Part shown: positions 1 to 7,644 of the stretch, piece by piece
Layout: each line of letters starts with the position of its first letter
Numbering within the stretch: the first letter of the stretch is position 1
Origin: an uncultured Bacteroides sp.
GTDB taxonomy: Bacteria > Bacteroidota > Bacteroidia > Bacteroidales > Bacteroidaceae
Reading direction: 5' to 3'
Assembly: GCA_902388495.1 (NCBI GenBank)
Contig: CABMPP010000010.1
Span: forward strand, 62,001-126,000
DNA: 64,000 nt
Program-made: the position numbers and the translations under genes
The notes under the pieces: generated by a model
What the model saw: only the letters and a program-made list of their open reading frames with translations
The model's database searches: none
Told to the model about the DNA's origin: nothing

Positions 1-75
1 CAGTCCTGCCACGACAATGAGCAGCGCCAGCACAGTGGCAAATATCGGACGGTCTATAAAGAACTTTGAGAACAT
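1..75 (-). CDS. RND efflux pump inner-membrane permease (N-terminal 25 codons only)
   Basis: The reverse strand from the ATG at 75 encodes a start typical of HAE1/AcrB-type pumps: MFSKFFIDRPIFATVLAL, with the conserved FFIDRPIFA motif before the first membrane helix. The gene runs off the left edge, so only the cytoplasmic N-terminus and part of TM1 are visible. It starts 5 bp after the stop of the adaptor gene and is the last of the three genes of an outer-membrane factor - adaptor - pump operon. By family, the protein is a trimeric proton-driven exporter of drugs, bile acids or similar amphiphiles. The substrate cannot be told from this fragment. Confidence 0.85.
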   Translation of the reverse strand, partial: MFSKFFIDRPIFATVLALLIVVAGL

Positions 76-80
76 AATCG

Positions 81-1220
81 TTAAGGGTTATAGGGTGATA
101 AAGTGATAGGGTGATGGGATGATAGGGTGTCGGGTAGAATGTGCATTCCGTCCCTTACCTTCATCAGTGCTTTGGTGACGTAGCGTTCCTGCGGGGCGAG
201 TCCCTGCTTCACTTGGCGGAGGCTGTCGCCTATCAGCTGCCCGGTTTCGATGTGGCGGTAGCGCACGATGTTGGAGTCGTTGACTACGTAGACGAACTTG
301 CCCAGTTGGTCGGTGCCGATGGAGGCATCGGGTATCAGCACGGCATTCTTCTGTTCTCCGTAAGGCAAGGTGATGCTGACGTAGAGTCCGCTTTTCAGCA
401 GTCCTTTCGGGTTGTCCAGTCGGGCGCGGATGTTCAGGGTTCCGGTGTTGAGGTCCACATTGGGCGAAAGGTAATCCAGCGCGGCAGGATAATTCAGAAG
501 CCCGTCCTCACCCAGGCTGACGGTGACGTGGCGGGGAATGCTGTCTCCCTGCTGCATCAGCATGGAGAGCCATTGGTTGTCGGCTACGTTGAAGTAAGAA
601 TACAGATGATCGTCCTTGTAGATGGTGGCCAGTACCACGGGTTGCACGCTACCGCTGACGTAACTTCCGGCATCTGCCAGGTTGCGGCTCACCGTTCCGT
701 CGAAGGGGGCGCGAACGGTGCAGTAGCTAAGGTTGGTGCGTGCCGTATTCAGGGCAGCTTCCGCATTGCTTACCGCAGCTTGCGAGGTGGCTACGTTCGA
801 TTGCGCTTGCAATACTTGTATCCGGCTGACGGCATCGCTCTTTACAGCTTCTTGCATGCGTGCGTAGTTGCTTTGGGCATACTCCAGGTTGGCTCGGGCG
901 GTGTTGAGCTCGGCTTCTGCCTGGCTTACATTGTCTTGGTAGACCGTCGGCTCGATGACAAAGAGTACTTGCCCCTGCCTCACGCGGCTGCCGGGTGCGT
1001 AGGCCACGGTTTGCAGTGTTCCGCTGACTCTGCCCACGAGGTCTACGGTCTTTTCGGATGTCAGGTAGCCGGGATATTCTTTGGTCAGCGTAATGTCTTG
1101 CACGGTGGGACGGGCTACGCTTATCTCGGGAGTCGGCATCGTGCGTGCCGCTTCTTTCTTGTCCCCGCATCCGGCCAATAGCGGCAGGAGAAGCAGGGAG
1201 GTGTACATTAGATTCTTCAT
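81..1220 (-). CDS. RND efflux periplasmic adaptor (membrane fusion protein), lipoprotein
   Basis: 379 aa, AcrA/MexA-type adaptor linking the RND pump to the outer-membrane channel. The N-terminus is a lipoprotein signal with lipobox LAGC (Cys at about 18). Next come a barrel-sandwich/lipoyl half-motif (about 60-95, with GRVSGTL and PGSRVRQGQVLF), a coiled-coil hairpin rich in Ala/Gln (about 95-165), the second lipoyl half (VRAPFDGTVSR, about 170) and the beta-barrel and membrane-proximal domains (to about 350). Length is normal for the family. It is followed after 5 bp by the pump gene and preceded by the outer-membrane factor gene, from which it is separated by a roughly 290-bp gap holding a 41-bp tandem repeat. 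Confidence 0.93.
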   Translation of the reverse strand: MKNLMYTSLLLLPLLAGCGDKKEAARTMPTPEISVARPTVQDITLTKEYPGYLTSEKTVDLVGRVSGTLQTVAYAPGSRVRQGQVLFVIEPTVYQDNVSQAEAELNTARANLEYAQSNYARMQEAVKSDAVSRIQVLQAQSNVATSQAAVSNAEAALNTARTNLSYCTVRAPFDGTVSRNLADAGSYVSGSVQPVVLATIYKDDHLYSYFNVADNQWLSMLMQQGDSIPRHVTVSLGEDGLLNYPAALDYLSPNVDLNTGTLNIRARLDNPKGLLKSGLYVSITLPYGEQKNAVLIPDASIGTDQLGKFVYVVNDSNIVRYRHIETGQLIGDSLRQVKQGLAPQERYVTKALMKVRDGMHILPDTLSSHHPITLSPYNP

Positions 1221-1301
1221 ATCAGCTTCTTTAGTTTATTTATACTCTTAGTTATTTAGGGGGAATCTGTAGCTCATGGCGCTTCTATAAATGAAAATCC
1301 A

Positions 1302-1478
1302 GGCAACCGAACGTTACATTTGCCCCGATTTTTCCCGGGGGAGGCAACCGAACGTTACATTTGCCCCAATTTTTCCCAGGGGATACAACCGAACGTTACA
1401 TTTGCCCCGATTTTTCCCGGGGGATGCAACCGAACGTTACTTTTGCCTCAATTTTTCCCGGGGGAGGCAACCGAACGG
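1302..1478. repeat. 41-bp tandem repeat, four full units plus 13 bp
   Basis: Units begin at 1302, 1343, 1384 and 1425, with a 13-bp fifth copy at 1466-1478. They differ by only a few bases, mostly in the first two bases and the C-rich part. Each unit holds the palindrome AACGTT, a TACATTTG (units 1-3) or TACTTTTG (unit 4) that fits the Bacteroides -7 consensus TAnnTTTG on the plus strand, and a run around CCCGGGGG. The period is not a multiple of 3, so it is not coding, but it is close to four helical turns. It occupies most of the gap (1221-1514) between the outer-membrane factor and adaptor genes of one operon. Nothing else was recognised in that gap. Confidence 0.9.
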
Positions 1479-1514
1479 CGCCGCATCTTAAAAAGCAATC
1501 CTTGCCGATTCGCA

Positions 1515-2942
1515 TTATCTGCCCGACCACCCCCCTCCCAGCGCTTGGTAGAGCGATATCAGCTGTATCAGCGAGTTGCCTTGTGCCTGCACCAATTGGT
1601 TTTCGTATGTCAGCAACGAGCGCAGGGCATCGAGCACATTCTGGAAAGGCGTCAACCCTTGTTTGTACAGGTCGAGAGACAGGTTCAGCGTCTCCTCCCC
1701 TTGGTGGCAAACTTCACGCATGGCTACAATCTGCTGTATGGAGTTGCGGTAGGCGTTCATGGCATTGTCCGTCTCCTGCACGGCAGTCAGCACCGTCTGA
1801 TTGAACTGATGAATGGATTCATCCAGTTGTGCACGCGCCAGCCGGGTGGCATTCAGTAGCTTACCACCGCTGAAGAGCGTCCAGCTCAGGCTCGGAGCTA
1901 TCTCAAAAGTCATGCTGCTGCGCTTGGTCAGGTCTTTCAGGTCGTGCGAGGAGTAACCTACGGAACCTTTCAGAAATACTTGCGGCAGCCAGTCGCTTTT
2001 CGATGCACCGAGCAGGGCTGCTTGCGCGTTGACTTGGCGTTCGGCTTGGCGGATATCGGGGCGGCGAAGCAACAAGTCGGCAGGAATACCCATGCCGACG
2101 GGTTCCATGTAGTCGGGCAGCTTGCCGGATGTCTCTAATATAGGGCGGATATGTTGGGGATAAGTACCGAGTAAGATTGCAAGGGTCGTGATGTATTGGT
2201 TGATGCCCGCTTCCAGTTGGGGGATGGAAGCTTTGGTGCTGTAGTATACCGATTTGGCTTGGGAGACGTCCAGTTTCGATACCAGTCCCGTCCGGTAACG
2301 CACTTCGGTGATGTTGAGTACTGCTGCTTGGGTATTGCAGTTGTGCGTCACAACGCTCAACTCTTGTTGCAGTTCGCGCAGGTTGACGTAGGCGGATGCC
2401 ACTTGGGCGCAAAGGGATATCATGACGGAAGTATATTCCTCCCTGCTCGCAGCGAAGTTTTCGCGTTGCGCCTTCACCCGTTGGCGTATGCTTCCGAATA
2501 CATCGATCTCCCAACTGGCATTGAGCGAGGCGCTGTATGCTCCGGTGATGGATTGCGGCAGCTGGCTGACGTTGCCGCTGGTTTGCTGGCGCGCCCATCC
2601 GCCGTCCAGGGAGACGGAGGGGAAAAAGTTACTGCGCTCTATCCGCAGATTGGCTTTTGCCATTGCCATGCGGTCCAGGGCAGAGAGTACGGAATAGTTC
2701 TGAGTGGATGCCGCGGTGATGAGAGAGTCCAGCATCGGGTCGCCGAATGCTTTCCACCATTGGTCGTCTACGGGCTGTATCTGCTCGCTGAAGAGAGTGT
2801 CATCTCCGGGAATGGCATGAGAGACATCAGTCCCCCAGCCTTGTGGAAGCGGCTTTTCCAGATAGCGGTCGCTTTTCTGTGCCATTGCCGCAGAGCACAG
2901 ACATAGAGTGAGCAGCGCAGTGCTCCAGGATTTTATCTTCAT
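1515..2942 (-). CDS. Outer-membrane efflux channel of the RND operon (OprM/NodT family)
   Basis: 475 aa outer-membrane factor. It has a signal peptide ending AMA|Q at about 21 and two tandem OEP repeats (about 60-265 and 270-470). Helical segments typical of the family are visible, such as ANLRIERSNFFPSVSL and LLLRRPDIRQAERQVNAQAA, the second being the NodT/OprM hallmark. The Cys residues in the signal do not form a good lipobox, so signal peptidase I processing is more likely than lipidation. It is the first gene of the outer-membrane factor - adaptor - pump operon. The ATG sits only 15 bp after a perfect 19-bp inverted repeat, and no Shine-Dalgarno is visible. The C-terminus ends in GGGWSGR, close to the usual family length. 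Confidence 0.93.
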   Translation of the reverse strand: MKIKSWSTALLTLCLCSAAMAQKSDRYLEKPLPQGWGTDVSHAIPGDDTLFSEQIQPVDDQWWKAFGDPMLDSLITAASTQNYSVLSALDRMAMAKANLRIERSNFFPSVSLDGGWARQQTSGNVSQLPQSITGAYSASLNASWEIDVFGSIRQRVKAQRENFAASREEYTSVMISLCAQVASAYVNLRELQQELSVVTHNCNTQAAVLNITEVRYRTGLVSKLDVSQAKSVYYSTKASIPQLEAGINQYITTLAILLGTYPQHIRPILETSGKLPDYMEPVGMGIPADLLLRRPDIRQAERQVNAQAALLGASKSDWLPQVFLKGSVGYSSHDLKDLTKRSSMTFEIAPSLSWTLFSGGKLLNATRLARAQLDESIHQFNQTVLTAVQETDNAMNAYRNSIQQIVAMREVCHQGEETLNLSLDLYKQGLTPFQNVLDALRSLLTYENQLVQAQGNSLIQLISLYQALGGGWSGR

Positions 2943-2951
2943 ATAAAATAA

Positions 2952-2997
2952 AAAGGTTTAGGTTGTTATCTTGGGATTGATAACAACCTAAACCTTT
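2952..2997 (-). terminator. Perfect 19-bp hairpin with T-tract abutting the efflux operon start
   Basis: The inverted repeat has arms 2952-2970 and 2979-2997 with an 8-nt loop and no mismatches. On the minus strand the second arm is followed by a T-rich run that leads straight into the ATG at 2942. It has the form of a Rho-independent terminator for the beta-barrel gene upstream. Its position directly against the outer-membrane factor start also makes it a candidate attenuator of the efflux operon. Confidence 0.75.
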
Positions 2998-3014
2998 ATT
3001 TGTTTATCGCCTGT

Positions 3015-3043
3015 CATAAAGAGAAGAATCTACTCTCTTTATG
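3015..3043. terminator. 10-bp hairpin after the beta-barrel gene
   Basis: Arms CATAAAGAGA (3015-3024) and TCTCTTTATG (3034-3043) pair perfectly around a 9-nt loop. It lies just downstream of the stop at 3056 on the minus strand and 18 bp before the 19-bp hairpin, so two hairpins stand in series. It has no good T-tract of its own. Confidence 0.45.
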
Positions 3044-3055
3044 TGCAAAAGAAGT

Positions 3056-3838
3056 TTAGAAAGCGTATCCGAAACCTACATTCAGGTAGATGGGATACAT
3101 GGCAAAAGTAATGGTGTTGAAGTCTTTCTTGAAGATGTCATTCATGCCCCACGTGAGGTCGGCAAAGACATTCAGGTGCTTGAAGGCACGCCAGTCTGCA
3201 CCGGCTTGCAGTCCCCAGGCAAACTTACGCATATCACCGGTGAAGTTGTAAGTGGCAATGGCACCGTCTGTAAAGTTCACTTTCTTTCCGGTAGGGTCTC
3301 CCTCACGCAAGTAACCTTCGTACACATAGCCCGAGAACTCTCCATCCATCAGGTAGGATACGTAGGCACCCAGTCTGGCTCTCCATCGTGAACTAATTTT
3401 ATAGGCTGCCAGCACAGGTACTGTAAGATATGAGTTACGTACCTTAGTCTGCACACCGCCCGTCCAGTTTCCTTTCAGACGATTGCCGTCGCTCCCGATG
3501 ATTTCCATGCCGTAGTTCTTTACCGTTGCTTTGGTAATCATATTTTTAGTTTCCAGCCTTACACCGGTTATTACCCCCCATTGCTTCTTTTCTCCCAGCC
3601 ATTTGATGGCATTTCCTTCTATTATAAAAGCCAATGTGGGGTTGTAGGAGTCGATGCTTCGTATTTCTACGGGTAGTGGCAGCGGTGCCGTTCCGCCAAT
3701 ACTGATGCCGGCCCTTATTTCATATTCCCATCCATGCAGAGCCGCGTTTATTAACGTCTGGTTCTGGCTCTCCTGGGCGCACAGAGCGATGTGCATGCTA
3801 CCTGCCAGTGCGATGAATGCTATTATTCTTTTTATCAT
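3056..3838 (-). CDS. Outer-membrane beta-barrel protein (PorT/OMP_b-brl-like)
   Basis: 260 aa. A signal peptide of about 20 residues (ending ALCAQ) precedes alternating hydrophobic strands such as YEIRAGISIGG, WGVITGVRLETKN, SYLTVPVLAAYKIS, WRARLGAYVSYLM and LNVFADLTWGM. The last residues are GFGYAF with a terminal Phe, as in proteins inserted by the Bam machinery. This pattern fits small 8-strand barrels of the PorT/OmpA-like type found in Bacteroidota. The gene follows a PCMD lipoprotein gene after 23 bp on the same strand, so the two are probably co-transcribed and may act together at the cell surface. The substrate or partner is unknown. Confidence 0.75.
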   Translation of the reverse strand: MIKRIIAFIALAGSMHIALCAQESQNQTLINAALHGWEYEIRAGISIGGTAPLPLPVEIRSIDSYNPTLAFIIEGNAIKWLGEKKQWGVITGVRLETKNMITKATVKNYGMEIIGSDGNRLKGNWTGGVQTKVRNSYLTVPVLAAYKISSRWRARLGAYVSYLMDGEFSGYVYEGYLREGDPTGKKVNFTDGAIATYNFTGDMRKFAWGLQAGADWRAFKHLNVFADLTWGMNDIFKKDFNTITFAMYPIYLNVGFGYAF

Positions 3839-3861
3839 GATGTCTTAGTCTATAGAGTTGT

Positions 3862-4986
3862 TTATTCGTAAATCAGTTCCACTTCATCTATCAGCAATGT
3901 GCTTCCCGGTGCACCTTCGAAGGTGGCGCCGTCCTTGCTCGAAGCAAATATGATACTTATCTTGTATCCGCCACTTGCCAGCTTGTCTTCATCAATCTTC
4001 TTTCCGTAGCGTTCGTAGTCAAAAGGAATGTCAAAGTATTCCCATTTGTCCGTCTCGTGCGGGTCTGATACTAAAGCGAGGGCCACCATGTTGGGATGTC
4101 CGTAATTGTTGTTCGGCAAGGTACCGTCCAGCATATCAACGTCTTTTGTCACTTCGTAGAAGATGGCGTAGATATTGAACATATCTTTCCGGGAGGTATA
4201 TCCCCCGTTTTCGTAAAACTGTTCTCCGGCTTTGTATTTGTAATAACCGGTCAGCCGCTGGGGTTTGTTGTAGAAGGGCGTTCCGAAGCGGGTGGCTCCA
4301 AGCGGATTGCTAATGGCGTTCAGCATGTTGAAGCTGCCGATGAATAAGTTTCCGGCAGCAATAGGCATCTTAACCATCTCTCCTAAAGAGCCGGTGAGCT
4401 TTGTTTCCAACTTTACGCATTTTCCTACTTTCCCGTCGGCATACTGTACGGTGGGATACTCATCGGTTGCAGCGCTGCCCATGGCAAAGTTGAATCCTTC
4501 GTTGCCGCTTGCCCATGTCAATTCATCATCGTTCAGTTCTTCGTAGAATTGCTGGTATTTGCCTTTAATAAGTCTGACCTTCTCAAAGTGGAACGTTGTC
4601 GGGATATTACTTGCTTTCTGTTCCCTGACGCTGACGGCATAAACACGCTTCCAACTCTTGTCTTCCGAGGTGACGGTATAGCGTACCGGGTTTGTAAAGT
4701 CCTGACTACTCCCGCTGGCAGGATCAATGGTAGCACCGGGAGTCAGTTCGAATATGGGACTCAGTGCTGTGAGATCCGTACCCTCCTTTACATTGATGCG
4801 TACCGGATAGGCATTTAAAACTTCGTCGTAAGACGGGTTTAAATCTATGTATGAGTTTGCCAGGATATCATCCTGAAAGGATATCCCCGTTATATCTGCT
4901 TCCGCATTGGGAGCTTCATCCTTTATGCACGATGTTACCAATATTCCGAAAAGCGAATAAAGGATGAATAATTTGTTCAGTCTCAT
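3862..4986 (-). CDS. PCMD-domain lipoprotein
   Basis: 374 aa. The lipoprotein signal has lipobox VTSC (Cys at about 20). An N-terminal Ig-like part (about 30-125) is of the kind that precedes PCMD domains: EADITGISFQ, then NVKEGTDLTALSPIFELTPG and PVRYTVTSEDKSWKRVYAVSV. The C-terminal part (about 135-374) matches the PCMD (putative carbohydrate metabolism) fold, with FHFEK at its start, GYYKYKAGEQF in the middle and GSTLLIDEVELIYE at the end, like a jelly-roll carbohydrate-binding module. It is likely surface-exposed or periplasmic. It heads a two-gene operon with the beta-barrel protein. No polysaccharide-utilisation genes surround it, so a sugar ligand is only inferred. Confidence 0.8.
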   Translation of the reverse strand: MRLNKLFILYSLFGILVTSCIKDEAPNAEADITGISFQDDILANSYIDLNPSYDEVLNAYPVRINVKEGTDLTALSPIFELTPGATIDPASGSSQDFTNPVRYTVTSEDKSWKRVYAVSVREQKASNIPTTFHFEKVRLIKGKYQQFYEELNDDELTWASGNEGFNFAMGSAATDEYPTVQYADGKVGKCVKLETKLTGSLGEMVKMPIAAGNLFIGSFNMLNAISNPLGATRFGTPFYNKPQRLTGYYKYKAGEQFYENGGYTSRKDMFNIYAIFYEVTKDVDMLDGTLPNNNYGHPNMVALALVSDPHETDKWEYFDIPFDYERYGKKIDEDKLASGGYKISIIFASSKDGATFEGAPGSTLLIDEVELIYE

Positions 4987-5022
4987 GCTTCTTTTTATTT
5001 AGTTCTATTAATTATTAGCTGG

Positions 5023-5030
5023 CAAAACTA
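5023..5030 (-). promoter_or_regulatory. -7 box for the PCMD/beta-barrel operon
   Basis: On the minus strand this reads TAGTTTTG, fitting TAnnTTTG, 36 bp before the ATG at 4986. No clear -33 TTTG was found at 19-21 bp. Confidence 0.4.
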
Positions 5031-5070
5031 CTTCTTTTTTCTTAAATGGCAGGTTTCTGTGAGTTTATTT

Positions 5071-5105
5071 AACAAAAAACGGTGACAGATGTTTATCCGT
5101 CACCG
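5071..5105 (-). terminator. Rho-independent terminator of the Nif3/zinc-ribbon operon
   Basis: Arms CGGTGAC (5080-5086) and GTCACCG (5099-5105) pair perfectly. On the minus strand the hairpin is followed by TTTTTTGTT. It lies 27 bp after the stop at 5133. Confidence 0.85.
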
Positions 5106-5132
5106 CCTTTATTTCGTTTCTACAGAAGAATT

Positions 5133-5963
5133 TTACTCTGCACTTGCAGCTTTCTTTCTGCTTCTTGTTGGTTTCTCTTTCACAACTTCTACTTTCTGTT
5201 CGGGAGCTATACCTGCCAGTTCCGGGTCGATCATGATACGGCCGCAATATTCGCAAACAATGATTTTCTTACGGGAACGGATATCCAATTGTCTCTGGGG
5301 CGGGATTTTGTTGAAGCAACCGCCACAAGCATCACGCTGTACATATACAATACCCAATCCGTTGCGTGAGTTCTTACGGATACGCTTGAAAGACTGAAGC
5401 AGACGCGGTTCGATTTTTGTTTCGAGCTCTTTGGCTTTGTCTCTCAGCTTCTCTTCTTCCTGCTTGGTTTCGGATACGATTTCATCCAACTCGCTCTTCT
5501 TTACATCGAGGTCTTTTTGTCTTTCTTCCAAAGCAGCAGTGCTTTCTGCCACTTCCCGGGATCTTTCTTCTTCCTCTATGGCAAATTCCTTGATACGCTT
5601 TTCGCAAAGTTCTATTTCCAATGTCTGGAACTCGATTTCTTTGCTCAAGAAGTCGTACTCGCGGTTGTTGCGTACGTTGTCTTGTTGGTCTTTATATTTT
5701 GCTACTGAAGCTTTTGCTGTTTCAATTTCAACTCGCTTTCCGGCGATAGAAGACTTCAACTCGGCAACTTCTGCCTTAATTCTATCAATACGGGTGCTCA
5801 GACCGGCTATTTCGTCTTCTAAGTCCTGCACTTCCAGCGGAAGTTCACCTCTCAACGTCTTGATTTCATCAATTTTAGAGAGCATAGTCTGCAATTGGAA
5901 CAATGCTTTCAGCTTTTGCTCTACTGTCAATTCCTGGGGATCTTTTTTTGCTTCTTTAGCCAT
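5133..5963 (-). CDS. Coiled-coil protein with C-terminal C4 zinc ribbon (CT398-like)
   Basis: 276 aa. Residues about 15-180 form a long charged coiled-coil hairpin, with heptads such as LEDEIAGLSTRIDRIKAEVAEL and many E/K runs (the quoted motif is cut at short pieces in the protein). Residues about 205-250 carry two CxxC pairs, CGGC and CEYC, separated by about 20 residues and surrounded by Arg/Lys, which fits the zf-RING_7 zinc ribbon. A basic tail follows (TRSRKKAA). Members of this family usually sit beside Nif3-like genes, and here the Nif3-like gene ends 5 bp upstream. By analogy with CT398 it may bind nucleic acid or act as a secretion-linked scaffold. The exact role is unknown. Confidence 0.85.
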   Translation of the reverse strand: MAKEAKKDPQELTVEQKLKALFQLQTMLSKIDEIKTLRGELPLEVQDLEDEIAGLSTRIDRIKAEVAELKSSIAGKRVEIETAKASVAKYKDQQDNVRNNREYDFLSKEIEFQTLEIELCEKRIKEFAIEEEERSREVAESTAALEERQKDLDVKKSELDEIVSETKQEEEKLRDKAKELETKIEPRLLQSFKRIRKNSRNGLGIVYVQRDACGGCFNKIPPQRQLDIRSRKKIIVCEYCGRIMIDPELAGIAPEQKVEVVKEKPTRSRKKAASAE

Positions 5964-5968
5964 TTTAC

Positions 5969-7063
5969 TTACATGTATTTTATGGGATTTGTGTTTACTT
6001 TGGTCATTTGGACTTCAAAGTCAGGAAACAAATCCCGGATTATTGTATAAAATATTTCTTTCGTATATTGTTCGCTTTCATAATGCCCTATCTCTGCCAG
6101 CAGTATGTCGGTATCATGTCCGAAGTAGTCGTGATACTTTATTTCGCCGGTGATAAAGACATCTGCACGGTTGCGTATGGCAAGTGGCATCAGGAAAGCC
6201 CCGGCACCACCGCACAAGGCTACTGTCTGTATCTCCCTGCCGATAAGTTTGTTATGTCTCAGGCATCCCACTTCAAAGGTCTTCTTGATGCGTTTCAGGA
6301 ATTCCAGTTCTGTCTCCGGTGCTTCCAGTTCGCCGATGATACCTGCTCCGGCTTGTAACCAGGAGTTTTGTATGGGATAAATGTCGAAAGCGGGTTCTTC
6401 ATACGGATGCGCTGCTAGCAATGCTTTGATAGCCTCTGCCTTTTTATAGACGGGCAGTACGGTTTCTATACGCACTTCTTTTTCCTGATGCATCTCTCCT
6501 ATGCTTCCGCAGTACGGATTCGTACCTTCTTGTGCACGGAATGTTCCCTCTCCTTCCAGGTTATAACTGCATGAATCGTAGTTGCCAATGCAACCGCATC
6601 CAGCATTGAACAAGGCTTTCCGTACTTCTTTTGCCCGGTCGGTCGGGACAAACGTTACCAACTTTACCAGTGCATTTTCTTTCGGTTCCAGAATGCGTAC
6701 GTTTTTCAAACCTATCTTCTCGGCAATCTTGAAGTTTACCCCTCCCGGTGCATTATCCAGATTGGTATGGGCAGCGTAGATGACGACGTCGTTCTTGATG
6801 GCTTTCAAGATGCAGCGCTCCACGTAATCCCGTCCCGTAATGGACTTGTATCCTTTAAAGATAAGAGGATGATGCGCGATGATCAGGTTGTACCCTAACG
6901 CAATCGCTTCATCCAGTACGGCTTCAGTAACGTCAAGACACAACAAAGCCCCTGTTGCTTCCGCATCTGTCAATCCGATTTGCAGGCCGGCATTATCAAA
7001 TCCGTCTTGCAATGGCAGAGGCGCGAACCGTTCAAGGGCGCTTACTATCTCCTTAATTTTCAT
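5969..7063 (-). CDS. Nif3-like dinuclear metal-centre protein
   Basis: 364 aa from the ATG at 7063 (MKIKEIVSALERF). A start 24 bp further upstream is unlikely because it would fall inside the -7 box at 7085-7092. The sequence has the Nif3 signatures: QDGFDNAGLQ near the N-terminus, IAHHPLIFKG (metal-binding His pair, about residue 65) and VFITGEIKYHDYFGHD with GHYESEQY near the C-terminus. A PII-like insert of about 100 residues (about 130-235) is present, as in long YqfO-type members. Proteins of this family form toroidal hexamers with two metal ions per subunit, and annotation as GTP cyclohydrolase I type 2 is doubtful. The gene is in an operon with the zinc-ribbon protein downstream. Confidence 0.9.
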   Translation of the reverse strand: MKIKEIVSALERFAPLPLQDGFDNAGLQIGLTDAEATGALLCLDVTEAVLDEAIALGYNLIIAHHPLIFKGYKSITGRDYVERCILKAIKNDVVIYAAHTNLDNAPGGVNFKIAEKIGLKNVRILEPKENALVKLVTFVPTDRAKEVRKALFNAGCGCIGNYDSCSYNLEGEGTFRAQEGTNPYCGSIGEMHQEKEVRIETVLPVYKKAEAIKALLAAHPYEEPAFDIYPIQNSWLQAGAGIIGELEAPETELEFLKRIKKTFEVGCLRHNKLIGREIQTVALCGGAGAFLMPLAIRNRADVFITGEIKYHDYFGHDTDILLAEIGHYESEQYTKEIFYTIIRDLFPDFEVQMTKVNTNPIKYM

Positions 7064-7084
7064 TATTAGCAGAAAATTTGGTTG

Positions 7085-7092
7085 CAAAGATA
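7085..7092 (-). promoter_or_regulatory. -7 box for the Nif3-like gene
   Basis: Minus strand TATCTTTG, 21 bp before the chosen ATG at 7063. It supports the shorter start. Confidence 0.5.
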
Positions 7093-7113
7093 GAAAAAAA
7101 CAATGAATAAGGA

Positions 7114-7144
7114 ATTGTTTTGATGTTTTTTTACACTATATTTG
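7114..7144 (+). promoter_or_regulatory. Promoter of the small lipoprotein gene
   Basis: TATATTTG at 7137-7144 fits TAnnTTTG. ATTG at 7114-7117 stands 19 bp upstream as a one-mismatch -33 box. The ATG is 55 bp downstream. Confidence 0.5.
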
Positions 7145-7199
7145 TTGTTACAATATTGATTTAGTTTGTTTTCTAACCCCCATAAATACCTTTATTATC

Positions 7200-7610
7200 A
7201 TGAAGACACTGCTTATCTTATTCTTCTCTTTATTCTTGTTTCTGTCTTGCCAGAAGACGAACAGAGCCCAGACTGCCGATTCGGATGATATGGAAGAATC
7301 CGTGGACACTATTCCTCAAGCTACTACTATTTTTTGGATAGATAAAGCAAAGGATAATATGGCTCAGAAGGAGGGTAAACCCCTTTCACTACGTACTGTC
7401 AAAGCTAAGGTAGATATTGATTCCTTGGGTAAGATAGAATTATTGTCATACGTCAAGCCACAAAGCACGAGGGTTAAAAGCTATTTGCAGTACAGGCTGG
7501 AAGTGTTTCGGGTGAAAAAGGTAATGTTGGATAGCGGTTTTGTTAAGCCGGGAGTGCAGTATGTACAACTCCGCTATGTACCGGATAATATGGAAAAACA
7601 TCGCAGGTGA
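7200..7610 (+). CDS. Small lipoprotein of unknown function (DUF4891-like)
   Basis: 136 aa with a lipoprotein signal (LFLSCQK, Cys at about 17). A short acidic linker (SDDMEESVD) is followed by one compact domain of about 85 residues. That domain contains IFWIDKAKDNMAQKEG, a strand-rich core (VKAKVDIDSLGKIELLSYV) and GVQYVQLRYVPDN at the end. The pattern resembles the Bacteroides-specific DUF4891 family, which has no assigned role. This assignment is from memory of the family and is not firm. The gene is monocistronic, with its own promoter and a terminator shared in space with the 3' end of the convergent fetB-like gene. Confidence 0.75.
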   Translation: MKTLLILFFSLFLFLSCQKTNRAQTADSDDMEESVDTIPQATTIFWIDKAKDNMAQKEGKPLSLRTVKAKVDIDSLGKIELLSYVKPQSTRVKSYLQYRLEVFRVKKVMLDSGFVKPGVQYVQLRYVPDNMEKHRR

Positions 7611-7615
7611 TATCT

Positions 7616-7644
7616 GAAAGAGCATTATTTATGCTCTTTCTTTT
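7616..7644 (+). terminator. Terminator that overlaps the end of the convergent permease gene
   Basis: Perfect 10-bp arms at 7616-7625 and 7631-7640 around a 5-nt loop are followed by TTTT on the plus strand. The stop codon of the permease gene on the minus strand (7625-7627) lies inside the hairpin, so coding and terminator functions share the bases. Confidence 0.85.

Noticed and set aside
141..1181. 346-codon open frame on the plus strand opposite the RND adaptor gene
   Set aside because: It is antisense to a clear adaptor gene, and its composition (many Gly, Val, His and Gln, no domain) is that of a shadow frame.
1291..1859. Repeated peptide-like frames (TERYICP...FPG) in all three plus frames
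   Set aside because: They arise from the 41-bp tandem repeat, whose period is not a multiple of 3. The same peptide appears in each frame in turn, and no promoter with both boxes precedes them.
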